Assembly (NCBI GenBank): GCA_012861695.1
Contig: JAAOOA010000056.1
Span: forward strand, 10,491,207-10,555,206
DNA: 64,000 nt
Direction of reading: 5' to 3'
Source: Trematomus loennbergii
Lineage: Eukaryota; Chordata; Actinopteri; Perciformes; Nototheniidae
The translations under genes and the position numbers were made by a program. Under the pieces are notes generated by a model. The model saw nothing but the letters and a program-made list of their open reading frames with translations, was not told the DNA's origin and made no database searches. Shown here in pieces: positions 51,475-64,000 of the stretch. Each line of letters opens with the position of its first letter. The first letter of the stretch is position 1.

Positions 51475-51587
51475 GTTAACAGGATTCACCATCCCTCCGC
51501 CTGTTACCAGTTCTGGCTCCATTTTTTCACTGAGGCTTACCAGTGATTTTGCAGTAAGCGCTCATGGATTTAAAGTTGTTTATGAAG
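51475..51587 (+). CDS. csmd3: csmd3 exon 3: end of CUB domain 1
   Basis: 113 nt, entering in phase 2 and leaving in phase 1, completes Arg134 and encodes residues 135-171 (LTGFTIPPPVTSSGSIFSLR, then LTSDFAVSAHGFKVVYE). SDFAVSAHGFK is the conserved C-terminal CUB strand, including the Asp that usually joins the calcium site. Splice sites are TTATCTGCAG before 51475 and GAAG|GTAAGG at 51588. With exon 2 it forms a 112-codon CUB unit. From memory, the first CUB domain is also split over two exons in the mammalian gene. Confidence 0.93.
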
Positions 51588-54500
51588 GTAAGGAAAACAT
51601 ATTTTCTGCTCTATTACTTTTGTCGTTCATGATATCAATCCATTTGAATAAAAGGTTAAAGAAATGTCAGACACCGATGAGGATAGGACTTTACTCAGAA
51701 CAAAAATATATCTGAAGGAGAACTAGATACCATATATTTTTATGAAAGGGAGGTGTGATCCCACTAACATCAACTGATTTCCTGTAGAACTTCCACTGTT
51801 GAGTTATGGAAACATGAGGTACCTCTATTAAGCAAATACATTTCATATTTTCCAAATCAACATCCCTTCCCCCAAGGTCCTGAACCTTTTCTGCAACTCC
51901 ACAGGTGCATCTGAAATTGCATGGCAGATGGTGATGGGAATTAGTTGAACTAATGGATTACAGCGCTTTCTATGTTGAAGCAGAGCTGAATGCAGTGGGG
52001 AGTTGTCTAAATTCCAACTCTTTTTCTGTGACATTTCCATCACCCCTATGTTTTCCTACTTTGCTCCTTCATGAGAACTCCATCTCTCATCAATTTCACA
52101 TTTTCTTTCTTTCCAATTCCTTTTATGATTAATTTGTTATTTAAGCATTCTTTCATTTTCCTCCTTATCTCACCATCTTACTATTGTATTCTCTCCTCCT
52201 TCTACCACCTGACCATGTAGTCCATGTATTTTCTGAGCTGCTCTTCCTCCCAATATGCTTCCATCGTTTCTTTACCTTTTTAAATCCTTACCTTCTCCTG
52301 CTCAGACTGACTGACTCCATCCTCTTTCTTCCATGGTGTTGTTTTATATCCCTTCCACCCCCTCCTCACCTCCCCCGCCCCAAACCTAGCCAGTCCAGGA
52401 CCTCTCCCCTCACCATCTGCCCATGTGTGCTCTGCGTCTCCTGCTCTCTTTGTCTCCCTCTCCTGTCTCTACTCTCTCTCTATCTGCAGTGAGTGGCTCT
52501 GTTCAATTATACTCCGTTGTTCTGCCTCAACCTTTTGCATGTGTAATCTTCTCCAAAACTGCATGCTGATGTTAATCACATTTTGTTACATATCAGGCAC
52601 AGATATTTCCTGCTACCTAATACTGAAGAGTATTAAGGACAGTGAAGGATATTCTTGTCAATATTAAGGACAATAGCGAATGCTATATAAAAACAATGTA
52701 TTCTGTTGCTTTTTGTGTAGAAATCTACAGATTAAGGATTGTAGCCAAAGATGTGGTAAAGTAATACTTACTCCATCATCTCAGTTTCTCTTATAACCAT
52801 CATTCATTCTTAAAAAGCCTGGTGTGATGAAAGTACACAGCACAGGCACCTGGCATACAACATAAATATTTAAGCAACATTCTAATTATGGTATTACCTA
52901 CTCGCGCCTCTACAGGCGTGTCCCCAGAAATCCTTTGTATGATGTTGCTATGGATTTTGAAACGGTGCATTCACTATTTATTGGATAGTGTATTCAAAAA
53001 GAAACATACAAATGGGGAAGTTATTAATGGTGTTGGCCGGCCATACTTTTTTTCTCCAGACTATAACATAATGAGACTGGGAGAGTCCATAAATAAGCTT
53101 CTTGCGAAGCCAGTTCTGCTTATTTGTTGCCCTACTGTTTTATGGCTAACCTCCTTCATTGGTTTCAACGTTACCATATCGGTGAAGTTTTAGTCAAGCA
53201 ACTATTACTAATGCAATATTTGTTGGATTTAGCACCGTCATGCTGTCGGCACAGGATGCTGTTAGGCTGCCTTTCAATTTGGCAGAGTGTGTCATAAATA
53301 GAAATACCAGTATTAAATAAATCCAGTTAAAGCTTGTTCAACGTTGTGACTATTGTCATACATTTTCATTATTTTCAGTTCTAAAAGAGTCCCTTATGAT
53401 GCATATGAACCATAAATATACAATTTACTCTTCCGTAATGCATTGATTTGTGTTTGCTTTCACTGCTGTATACCTTTCTTCCTTGTCATGCGTATGTGGT
53501 TAGCTACATCTGACATACTGTATGAATATGTATGTGCCGCTCATTCTTATGACTGAACGTGTGTAATGCTTGTAGACTGCCGAATGTGATTGAATCATGA
53601 CTGCAATTAAGTGAGTTTTAGCCAGTGTGCATTCAAGGACAGTGAAGGACACAGATGGAATTTAATTTCTCAACGGCCTGTCAATCTTTTCTCAAGTATG
53701 TTGGAATGCAAACCAGTTCCAACTTTGTGTGAGTTTTAGTACTCATTACTGCCCTTTTTCCTACACTTTCTTTTCTCTGTCAGTGTCCTGCAACCCTAAA
53801 CATTATGTAAGGCCCTGAAGGGTCAAGCTTCATTTATTAAGGAGAAGAGATGTCAGGGCTTTTTTTACAACACATATATGGCCAATGGTGCTCTCCTAGG
53901 ATAGAGATGCAGCCATGCAGCATACATGCTACAAGCTGGGAGTAATGCTATCTTTTTGCCCTTTTTGAAGGTTGTGTATTTGCAGTAAAAACCTCTAAAA
54001 TCTGCCTCGCTGCCATTTCAACCAGCTCTTTATTTGGGAAAAATCCATGAATGACAGCTGACCCATTAAAAAATAGTTTCATTTTTCGCCCCAAATCATT
54101 TCATTTATCTCTCTGTGGCAATGCAGATTGTCCACTGACTTGGACAAGTCTGTATGCCTGCATGTGTTGTTTACCAGCTGCTTTGCCCTCTGATGCAACA
54201 TGGGTTCAGTCAATATTCCTTTTTCCCGACTGTATGAGAATCCAGCTCAGCAGCCAGGGAAGCAGCCAGCCAGGAAGCCGACAGGCAGTCTTCAGGCGGC
54301 TCCTGTGGGGAAAGTGTGCTGCTTGTGTGCTCATAAACACTGCCACTCCGTCAAACTTCCTTCTTCTTCAAAGGGCTTCAGAGTCATTATATATACAGAC
54401 GAAATAAATAGCTCAGCCCCAGAGAAATCTCGCACCCAACTACCTCATTTACTAGTTCACATAACTCACTCGTTATCTCTGTGATGAGGGATAATGCAAG

Positions 54501-57500
54501 TCTCTCACACCCGCTGTTTGCAAACGCAACTGTAGGTAAATATCTCTTATCCTATTAAAACATTTTTGTAAAGGTTTTTAACACCGTGCTCTTTTTCTCA
54601 GTTTACAGATCAGGTCAGACATATTTATCTGGCCATTCTGCAGCATCATATTTCAATTTCTCTACAGTGTTGTTTTCTGTGGCATCACAAATGATATTTG
54701 CTGTGTATTATGATTCAAGCACCATATGCCCTACTTTGAATGAGGCTTTTTTTGCAGATTGGTTGATGCTCTGTGAGGTTAAAAGCACTCCCATCTGCAT
54801 TGTATTAGCATTTTTTGCATTCATTTTCCCTCCTTGAAGAAACACTTGTACAGGTTTTCATTAGGTTTTTCCCTAGCCCCTGGTGTTCAGGAGCAGATGT
54901 TTTCCCAAGGTTCAGTTATATCAAGAATGTATTTAGGGTCCTCCAGACAGCAACACTTGGTTGCTGAGAGCTAACACTGAATCTAAAACACTTGATGTCT
55001 TTAGGGTGGGTATTCAAACCCTTGTAAAAGTAGGAATCCTGATTAAATGTTAAGTGCAGGCTTTTATAAAAAGTACTTTCTCCCCCAGTTTTACATTCAG
55101 ATATGCATCTACTGTAGAAGCAATTGAGGCACAGAATTTAACTTTGCCCTCAGCAAGAGGCCTTATCCAAACCAACTGCTTTAAATGTCTGCAACACATC
55201 CTTTGAATTCATTCAAGAGCCATGCCTGTCTGAGATATTAGTTATGACTTTCCATATACCAAAGGCCAATGAGTCAGTGCTGGTATAATTACAGCTGCGA
55301 TGCATCTATTACTTTTTAATTAGTGACCTAGGGTGAGTTTCTTTAAACATTTACTTTAGCTTGCACTTTTGTTTCTCTATAGTTCTCTCAAGAACAACCA
55401 CCAGGAAGTAATTATGATAGCAATACATTTCTTAAAGTTGCCGCACGGTAAGTCAGTTTAATTGAATGTAACCGTTATATTCTCCACCATGGACATGCAT
55501 TTACTAAACTGTACAACCTGCGTCACAATTAGTATTGTAGTGACTTGCTTTTTTTTGTTTTCTAGCATGAGCTTCAAATGCACCATTCTCTTGCATACAA
55601 CATCCATGGGAAATTATTAAAAACTGTAACATTTCTTGGAAAATCTGTTGTCACCCTGTAAAATAATTTATATGTTATCACATTTTTATTTGGCTGAGTG
55701 CAATCTGTCTGAGGTCCCTGCAACATCTGGCAGCTGAAATGAGACTTCTGTTCAGAGTACACAGAGTATGATTGGGAAAAGTCAACAGACTACAAACTTC
55801 TGAGTTTTTGATTTTACTCAAACATATCCGAGTTACAGTAGTTATGAGTTCACTTCTGATACAAAACATGTATTTGGAATAAATTATGGAAAGACGACTC
55901 AAAGAATGTTTGTTGACATATTTCTTTAAATATGACAGGAAAAAGAAATTGTACCAATAGTTTACAATAAAGCCAGTCATTTTGCACTTCTCCATCCAAT
56001 TTAGCATCTTAGTCTTTCAGACTTCCATCTTAAATGTGTGCTTTGTTGGTTGAGGAGAAAAGCTATGTTGCTGTACTGCAACTGTAGGGTTTCAATTGCA
56101 TGGTCACATCTTTAACCTACTGCATTTATCTTCCCTGCGTGGATTCTTAAGGAGTCTGAAAACACTGGCAAACATGGATGCGATCTTAACCCCTACCCCA
56201 TACCGGTCTTATCATATTTAGATATTAATCCTTTAGAGAGGAAAGCTTGCAGTTCATGGATTCAGATTATTTAAAAAATGCAATTGCAAAAGGCAGATTC
56301 TTCCATTCAGGGTATGGAGGGGTCATGGTTGAAAATGATGTGAATGATATGCTACGGCATTTGCAGTGATGTGGGCTGAGGTGAGAAAAAGAGCCAGGCA
56401 TCGAACCTCTTCTTTTATCATTTACAAATGTAATTCAGGCATTGTTAATGTTTACATCAGCGTTATTCCATGAGGGAAAAATGTTTGAGTGTGACCCTTA
56501 TTTATGATAGCCGGCTTTTCGCACCACCTTCCATTCCTTATTTGTTTACTGATATTTCTGGTAAATCATTTTTTAATTTAATGTCACTTATCTTATTTCT
56601 TTAATTGGCTGGTTAGTGTTTGATAACTAAAGCACAGTGTGCTGCTCCAGTTATTCTCCAGTGATCAACCTCCTTCGATGGTAAATGTCCATTCAAACAC
56701 TAATGGTGTGAAGGTGGCAGAAACCGTTTTTGGTCACGGGGAGTTCTGAATAACATCCAGTGTAGTTGCACACAACATCAGTCCCAAGAATGTGAAATTT
56801 TAATCTGACATCCTCTGCACTAAACTTTAAAGGCTTGTTGTGGTGCTTTTAGATATTTAGATTGCCTTTTATGTGCTTTGTCACACTTTGTTGAACTCTA
56901 AAAGTTTGATATTCTAAACAAATACATTGGAAATACACAGTCTCTCAGTAACTCCCCTGGAGATTGTTTTTGTTGTGCCATGTAGGGATGCATACATTCT
57001 CTGCAGCTTGCAGTTATTGTCTAACTCCTTATTAATATTCATATTAACAACCCTTTGGTTTGCGACTCTCTCACAAAAACAACATTTAAATAAGCTGTCA
57101 ATCATAGAATCCCATTTAAAACACTCTTGACTCTATGAGTTACTTGTGGAAGGAGTTATTGCAACTTCAAATAAAATAATTGCATGGATCATACACTAAT
57201 ACATAATAAACCTGACTCTTTTTCAGACTGATTCATTTGCAGGGGCTTTTGTCCAAATATAACTTATCGCTTAGTGTAAAGTCAATCAAAAATGATAGCT
57301 ACTTGGGGGGTTGGGGGAAACTGTGTGTGTATATATTCAAAACAAAGAATATATATATTCTTTTTTTTGTATATTGTATTTGTGTTTAAAAACCTTTAAC
57401 ACTATAAAAAAATAAATCACACATGCTCTGAGGTCCGGTTTCCACCTGCTTTTTTTATCCTTCAACACAGTTTATGTAAGTGTAAAACATATTTTTGTTC

Positions 57501-59163
57501 CCTGGCTTGCCAGTTGTTATAATTAGCCAGAAACAGATGGCGCATATCAAAAATAATAATTTAACTTGACTGCATGATCAGTGACAAGCTGTAGGACGGA
57601 AGGAAGTTTTTATTTCTATCAACAAGCCAACTCTGGATCTGATTAGGCTAATTGGTTATTGATCATTACCCACAAATGTTATTATGTGTCCTTTATCATA
57701 AAGCTGAGCCAAGTTTAATTTATGATGCCCTGATTATAATTCCACGTGAATGGCTAAAAAACAACAACTTGTAACTAATAATATTCACAAGTACAGTTGA
57801 TACCATACATATGGCGAATGATGACCGCAGGGTCCTTCTACAAAAATCACCCTAGATCATTAGTGTGCAATCTGACAGACATAAACAGGTGTTAGTTGAG
57901 TAACATTAGCTTAGTTCAAGGCCAAACCTGCCTTCAAACTGAATTGTCAACATATAAAGCTGAGACAAAAACAAGCCGACAATGTTATCCTTGCCGATGC
58001 ATTTTTTACCCGGGGAATTTTAAGTTTGAGTTTGTAATGGTGGTTAAACTGAAGAACAAAATGTACTTTAAGGCTGTAGTCAACCAGAAGAATATAGGAT
58101 GGAAGAGTTCTCCAGTCCTGCTTTCACAGCTTACAGTAGATCTTGATCAAAATTCCTTTTCAATAGTTTGCAAAGGAATACCATGATCATAACTACTTTG
58201 ACTCTGTGGGCGCACAAGTGCATATGATGGTGGTAGTAATTCCTTGGGAATCGCTTTCTATTGTAAAATGTATTACTCCACTATGCCAACTTCCAAAATA
58301 TGTCTGCCAAGGGGTTTAGAAAAATATAAATTCAGTTTTGCACAAGTAATATTATTTGTCATTGTTTGGTTGTTTTGTTGCATGCAATTTTCTTTTAAGA
58401 TCTATATTTTAACATGATTATATTTATATATAAATATCAGTTATAAACCCAAGAGATCCATGTCAGCAGATTTAGATTTTTGTGCAAAAAGCCCGGGGAC
58501 CTTCATTCAGTGTTCATGGTCAATTATGTTTCAGCCTAGGTCCTGAAGTAGGTATCAAATAATACCTTCTTTTAAGAGTTGAATGTCTAGTTCACATTCA
58601 GTGCTTTGGATTTCTTTGTGACATGGATTTTTCACAGTTGAAGTACAGTCATTTCAGTTCGTCCCTCCCTACTATTAAGCAACAAGGCCCTTTAACAGTG
58701 TAAAGGAAAATGATTATAGTTTGCTGCTGTAGCTTCTTCTTGCAATATGTTTTACTATCTTGCCTTGTGCATTGTGTGGATGTACTTGTTGTTTCTCAGC
58801 TCCATATTGTAGCTTCCAGCTAAAGATTTGTATCATTAAGTGAACTCTCAATGTGAAGAGATGGCTAGGACACCAGTGCAGTACTTCACTGCTCCCAAGG
58901 CAGTGCAAGCATCTAAGTAGCAGTGGCATAAATGTCAGACTTGCACTGACATTCGCTAGCCAACAACAGTGATAAAGACTCTTAACACTAAAGTTGAGAT
59001 GACTAACAATTATCAATACAACAGGGACAGCTTTTAGGTTGCCAAAACTATGACATAAAACCTAATTGCTTCGCTTACATTACTAGAGACACACTTTGGT
59101 ACATATTTTATACAGCAACATATTGTTCTTAACAACTCTCTCTCTTATCTTTCCTTGTTGCAG
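51588..59163 (+). other. csmd3: csmd3 intron 3 (7.6 kb)
   Basis: Starts GTAAGG and ends CTTTCCTTGTTGCAG. A C/T-rich patch lies at about 52150-52495. No recognised transposon, RNA gene or exon-like peptide was found elsewhere in it. Confidence 0.8.
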
Positions 59164-59357
59164 AGCTGAGAAGCAACTCATGTGGAAACCCAGGGTTCCA
59201 CCCAAAGGAATACTGAATGGAACGCAGTTCAACGTAGGGGACAAGATCCGCTACCGCTGCGTCACCGGCTACGTCCTGGACGAACATTCACTCCTCACCT
59301 GTGTGACCAACACAGCCGGTGTGTCGGTGTGGGACTTCCCTGTGCCGATCTGCAGAG
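59164..59357 (+). CDS. csmd3: csmd3 exon 4: first Sushi (CCP) domain, with a 1-nt frame break
   Basis: A Sushi domain needs four Cys and a Trp. The first Cys is read as ELRSNSCGNPG in the frame joined from exon 3. The rest (VPPKGILNGTQFNVGDKIRY, then CVTGYVLDEHSLLTC, VWDFPVPIC) is one frame over. The switch lies at GGG 59203-59205, where GGGG would restore one frame. Exon length is 194 nt instead of the 195 that phase-1 to phase-1 joining requires, and the unshifted frame meets TGA at about 59213. Donor AGAG|GTGAGG follows at 59358. An alternative acceptor AG two bases downstream (exon from 59166, 192 nt) keeps the frame open but replaces the first Cys segment. A sequencing or assembly indel is the simplest cause; a real mutation or acceptor shift cannot be excluded. 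Confidence 0.85.
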
Positions 59358-60875
59358 GTGAGGATCTTTTACCACTGAAAATGTGTGACTTATCATTTTA
59401 ACTGCAGGTGATGACTGCTGCTACCAACTCTTTCTCCCAGATGTACAATATGACTGTAGGGTATCATGGAGAATACATTATGTTATCTACCAATTTTAGT
59501 GTTCCCCTAAGACATTTAAATTGAGGGGTTGATTGGTTTGTTTTGACCTCTTGTCGCATGAATTCCATGAAATGCATAAAGCTAATTGCTTTGACATGAT
59601 TGACAGATTGATGTTGTGTGATTGGGGGACTGCTCTGCGCCACAGATGTAGTATTGTATTATGATGGGATGGGAAGATTTTAATCACGTTGAACAAGTTG
59701 ATTAGAGCCTCAAAAGGTTAATTTAATATTTATACATTTAGAGCAAGTAGCTTAAATACATCAATGCCGTTGAAAATCTATTACTTTCTTTTCAAAAGTT
59801 GGGCTGGACTTGAGCTGAATCTAGAGGAGTACAGGAGTTTGGCACCTCTTCTTTGGAATATGTACAGGTTTTTCGGATTGATGTTTTTTGATTCGGTGAG
59901 CTGCTCCTTCTGCTTTTTTTTACAGTTACCTCTCATTTCACACTGCATGGGTAAGAAAAACAGGCTGCATAAGCTACAAAGATATGTTTTAAAGGCACAC
60001 TAAGTTTATTATTGCTATTTGGAAATGATGGGCAGTAAAACAAATGATAAATCTGGCGGTTAGTCCATTGTGTTTGCCCACCAACTGCAGAGCCATTGTC
60101 CAGGGGATACAACAGCAGCAACTTAAACATATACTGTAGCTACAGCAGAGAAAGACTGAGGCCACAATTTGAAGGATTTGAAGTGATAATGCCACATTAT
60201 TCAGTCTTTCCTGGAACCTGTGAAAATGCAATATTTACTGTGTGCCTTTTCTCTTGCCTGGCAGGTCGAATATACTTAGACTGCTGATGCATGAATATGG
60301 CAAACTGCTATCGGAGGATATGTTTAAATCATTACATTTTCCATCTTCCTCAGGACCTTAAAATACAACTGATTGTTTTGACTATTATAAGTGAATGTGG
60401 AGGACAAAAGAAATGATCGGATCATTATGTAATGGGATCCACAGAAGACATTGCTCTCAGAGATGGAGCATTTTACAGGTCTGGCAGTTAAAAAAGGCTG
60501 CTGTTTCAGGATTGCCCATTGTTTGGAAGGCCCATTCTTCCTGTATAGTGTCCTACTGGACCGAAAGCCCATTTGTCTTACATCTTGTTTTCCCGAAAGC
60601 AAACGCTCAGTGATCTGAAGGACCACTGCTTGGAAAATACAGACTCTCCCTGCAAACAAACACAGGCACATGGTTAATCATTTTGCAGATTGACGCCATG
60701 AAACCTTCATAAATTATTATTTGTAATATATTTGTTCCTACTGGTGAAGGCAACCTTCCCTGCTGTGCGTCTTATTTAATTTTAAAGTATTGAAATATTT
60801 AAAACAAGTTTCAATAGTGTGCATTGCTTGATGGATAATAGATTTTTTCCAGAGCTATTAAAAAATGCAGTTTTG

Positions 60876-60955
60876 CCCAGGGTTTGAACCCATAGAAGAT
60901 GCTGTACTCGGGTTATTTGTCTCAGCAAAAATCTTTTTGCTTAACCACCAGGAGC
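60876..60955 (-). repeat. tRNA-like remnant, possibly SINE-derived
   Basis: On the minus strand, a TGGTGGTTAAGC A-box-like sequence is followed about 55 nt later by GGTTCAAACC, a B-box. The stems do not pair as a functional tRNA. Both internal promoter boxes suggest a tRNA pseudogene or SINE head. Confidence 0.3.
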
Positions 60956-61103
60956 AAAGAGTGAAGAAGCCTCTATAGCATACTGATGATTTTCTCTCTG
61001 ACAGTTGGTCGATTTATGACTGATTAGTGCTCTTCATAGCATGCTGTTTATCCCTAACTGTGCCTATGAGACCTTTTCTCACACCGTCGCAAATCATCTG
61101 GGA

Positions 61104-61160
61104 AGTATAAGATAAGATAAAGATGTACTTAATTAATCCCAAATGTTGTAGTATGTATGT
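61104..61160 (-). repeat. LINE 3' tail, reverse orientation
   Basis: AAGATAAGATAAAGATGTAC followed by TTAATTAATCCCAAATG is a variant of the fish 'agataagataagatgtactttattaatccc' tail read on the opposite strand. Confidence 0.55.
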
Positions 61161-62417
61161 GTAAAGGCATTGTGCTGGCAATAACCTCTTGCAGTTTGAC
61201 AGTTGAACAGTAGGAAGGTCCAGGGGTAGAGACAAATGTAGTGTGTATTTATCAGGAATAACACAATACAGTTTCTGAAAAGAGGTCTAAGCGGATTCAA
61301 ACCACCAGGAAGTGCTTTTATGGGTATTTTAGCCCGGTAAAACCTTGACAGTCATTATTTTAAATGACAGCCACCACTTCATACAGTGAGAAAAAAATTG
61401 ATTCTAATGACAGAGAGCCATTCTGATAAACTGATCATAACATAATGGCCTTTTATTGTGTTTTCTAATGTCAATTGAAAATGCCTTATCCATCGCTTGA
61501 AACGGACCTTACTATGATTTACTGAATACAAAATTAAAAGTCTGTGTGTATATTCAATTGCCTCTTTATTTAAGCAGATTGATTTAACAATTTTCTTTGA
61601 GATGAAAAGTGGAAAAATAACTGCGTGTCTTAATAAATTAAATTGGTATATATACAGTATACATATATTGGTGCTAGGCAAGAAAATAAACAAAAAAGGG
61701 TCAGAGATCTCCCCCTCCCATTTTAAAACTCAAATCCTAAGAGATCCCAAAGCCAGCAGAGCACATTTGCTCACGCCAACTTATCCTACAGTGCAAGCCA
61801 CAGCAAAAAGAAAATGGCTGAGCATATGTTTAGAAAATGTCAAGCTCAGAGGAAACAAAAGCTGCAGATGAACGATTTACCATCCATTTAAGCATAGCGT
61901 TAGCCTCTATATGGGCCAGAAACATTATTCCTTTTTAGGCCTGGGCACTGCCTGAGCCACTCTCTCCTGCGACTAAAAACAGCCCAGCTCCTGTATGTGG
62001 GCAGATGGTCCTTTGATCTTATTTCCTCTGAGATCCTGCCCTTTCTGCTCATCACCAATTGTGTCACACTCAACACACAGCAACACAAATCCCTCCCCAA
62101 TCCACCATCCAACCCCCCACTGTCTGCGTACACCTCAGTCTCTCAACCACTCACCTCTATCTCTCTTTCTCTTTTATCTTTCTCCAATTCTCTTCTCCAT
62201 CCTCAACCTACTTCCAAAGTCCACCATGTTTATCAAATGTTTGTGTGTACAACTGACGGAAAGACTCAGCGATAGAGGAAGAAATAAAAGACTAATTTAG
62301 TGATACCATTTTGCATTAGTAGAACCCAATTTGGACCAATTTAAACATCATTACTACACGTTGGAATGATCAGATTACAAGAATATTTGCTGGACAGAGT
62401 TGTCAACTTTAATTTAA

Positions 62418-62904
62418 AGCGGACCTATCATGCTATATTTTAATAATATTGTGTAGGACCATACCTATATAAGGCATATTTATACTTTTTTTGTTCAAAA
62501 TACCAAACAGATCATGCATTTTAGCCATGCCTCATTTTGCTCAATTTGCACTTTTGTAGCCCTGTTTTTGCAAGGCTGATTCTGTGAGAACAGCACCACC
62601 TACAGGCCTGGCATATGTACTACAGCGTCTCCAGTGCTTTCGAACGGCAATGGCCGTGGCTGTCTCCTCCTGATTGGTGGAGTTGGCCCAATAGCCGTAG
62701 CGCCACCGTCCTGACGTCAGGACAGTGTTCAAATCTGGATCAGTTTTTATCAGATCCGTTGCAGCCCCTTTTTTAGAGATTTGGGTATGGAGGAAAATAG
62801 AGAGGGTTGTGTTTTCTGACACTTGGTGAGTTCCCTGGAAGACCGGGGACACATATTCATGTATAAAAGACGTGCAAAAGTGCATTTTGCATGACAGGTC
62901 CCCT
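62418..62904. mobile_element. 487-bp TTAA MITE
   Basis: TTAA at 62414-62417 and 62905-62908. Left end is AGCGGACCTATCATGC and right end GCATGACAGGTCCCCT, inverted at 14 of 16 positions. No coding content. The ends resemble those of the 23954-24786 element (AGGG-CC-TGTCATG), suggesting related families. Confidence 0.82.
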
Positions 62905-64000
62905 TTAATTAAAAGCGGTCACTGCAGTGTTTCCCCCGGGGGCACAACATGGAAGTCAGTATGGATAAAGTGCTGCAATTTAGTATTTGTTTTCATTTAT
63001 ATTGCTCCTTGTGAAACGAACAACACAATACCATCATGTTTATAACACCACTATTGAACAAACTGAATTGATGGCTTGAAATGATTGTCAGGGTTATAGG
63101 TATCCCATAATAATATAGTTACTCTGTGAAGCCAAGTAAGGCCCGGTAGTATCCCATTTAAATTAGCCATAAATGTGTGTTTATTCTGTGACACTGTCTC
63201 TTTTAAAGAGAGCTTAAAAGCTTGACACAAAAACAGACAGAGTGGTAATTAGATATAAATGGAGGGGAGTTATAAGTATAGGGTTGAAGAGACTGAAAGA
63301 TTGACATCAAAAGCAGACAGCGTCAGCCTCAAGCAGGAGGGGCAGTGAGATGTTGAATTAATGGCTATTCTAATGGTGAGTTACCACTGCCCCTCCCAGG
63401 AGCCCATTTAGATTCTTCCATCTAAATTGTTTCTGGACATTCATTAAACCAGGCAGCGAGACAGCAAACAGGGACAGCGTGGTAACATGACAATGAGGTT
63501 TATTGATACACTGTCATTCTTACTGCTAGCACTGTCCAACAGAATAAGAGAATAAGGCCATTAAAAAAACATGCTTCTTTAAAACAATTCCATATCTAGT
63601 TATTTGACTGGACTAAACAATCAGTTCTCTCTTCCATTCCTTTTTCAGCTCTCTGCTTCTCAAATTTTGAATTGTTATCGCAAGATTTTTCTTAAAATCC
63701 AATTGGGTGCTAAATTGTCTACAGTTCGTTCTTATATTAAAATATCTCACTATGTTTTCCAAAGTATAGCAAGACATTTTAAAGATCTGATAAAGAGCAG
63801 CAGTGTAACAGCATTTGCATTACATAATTAGGTAACTAACATATACTAAAGAATACAAATATTATTTAAGGATTGTTTTTCTTTTAAAATGATCAAATTA
63901 TTATACCATTTAGTGGTGCCATATTACTAACTTAAATCATTTCTCTTTATTCACTTAAAATCTGAAATGTCGAAGAAGTGCTTACTATATTAAAATAACC

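Larger units (their letters stand above)
59358..64000 (+). other. csmd3: csmd3 intron 4, partial
   Basis: Begins GTGAGG and runs to the window end. The next expected exon (second CUB domain) is not present. It holds a tRNA-like remnant (60876-60955), a LINE tail (61104-61160) and a TTAA MITE (62418-62904). The remaining stretches show nothing recognised. Confidence 0.75.

Noticed and set aside
59994..60070. Possible TTAA MITE starting TTTTAAAGGCACACTAAG
   Set aside because: No matching inverted right end was found.
60876..60955. Functional tRNA gene
   Set aside because: Acceptor and anticodon stems do not pair properly; kept only as a tRNA-like repeat.
59496..64000. Second CUB exon of csmd3
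   Set aside because: No CGGT...NADCTW-type peptide with splice sites was found; it must lie beyond the window.

Overview
The window is vertebrate nuclear DNA, almost certainly from a teleost fish. Coding exons are short and phased, with GT/AG splice sites, and are separated by introns of 7.6-17.5 kb. The interspersed elements (TTAA MITEs, hAT derivatives, a DIRS-like retrotransposon, LINE tails, long TG arrays) are the kinds typical of ray-finned fish. No bacterial operons, CRISPR arrays or functional RNA genes were seen.

The only host gene I can support is the 5' end of csmd3 (CUB and Sushi multiple domains 3) on the + strand. Four coding exons are present: 19154-19331 (N-terminus and hydrophobic signal/anchor segment), 33798-34020 and 51475-51587 (together the first CUB domain), and 59164-59357 (first Sushi/CCP domain). 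The gene runs off the right edge; the second CUB domain is not in the window. Phases at exon junctions 1-2, 2-3 and 3-4 fit exactly (1, 2, 1). Exon 4 is 194 nt, one base short of a multiple of three. Its first Sushi cysteine and its remaining three cysteines lie in different frames, so the sequence carries a 1-nt deletion or assembly error at the GGG run near 59203-59205. Which teleost paralog (a or b) this is cannot be decided here.

The first 19 kb is intergenic and upstream of csmd3. It holds a 3.8-kb terminal-inverted-repeat element (556-4387) with a THAP-like coding remnant and nested LINE debris. Two non-autonomous hAT elements with perfect 8-bp target duplications follow (10945-11801, 16292-16929), along with several retroposon tails. 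Introns 1 and 2 contain two copies of one 380-bp TTAA MITE in opposite orientation (27350-27729, 49333-49712) that bracket exon 2. Intron 1 also has an 833-bp TTAA element with a 52-bp palindrome. Intron 2 contains a broken antisense DIRS-like element (about 42630-47336: gag, RT, RNase H, truncated tyrosine recombinase) and a third hAT element (47758-48548) that itself carries a retroposon tail. Intron 4 carries another TTAA MITE (62418-62904).

I found no convincing new biological system. The observations most worth following are the exon 4 frame break and its frame-restoring alternative acceptor, the inverted MITE pair around exon 2, the THAP-like TIR element, and the DIRS copy in which gag is joined directly to the RT active-site region. 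All family assignments rest on motif recognition and memory; no database search was run.
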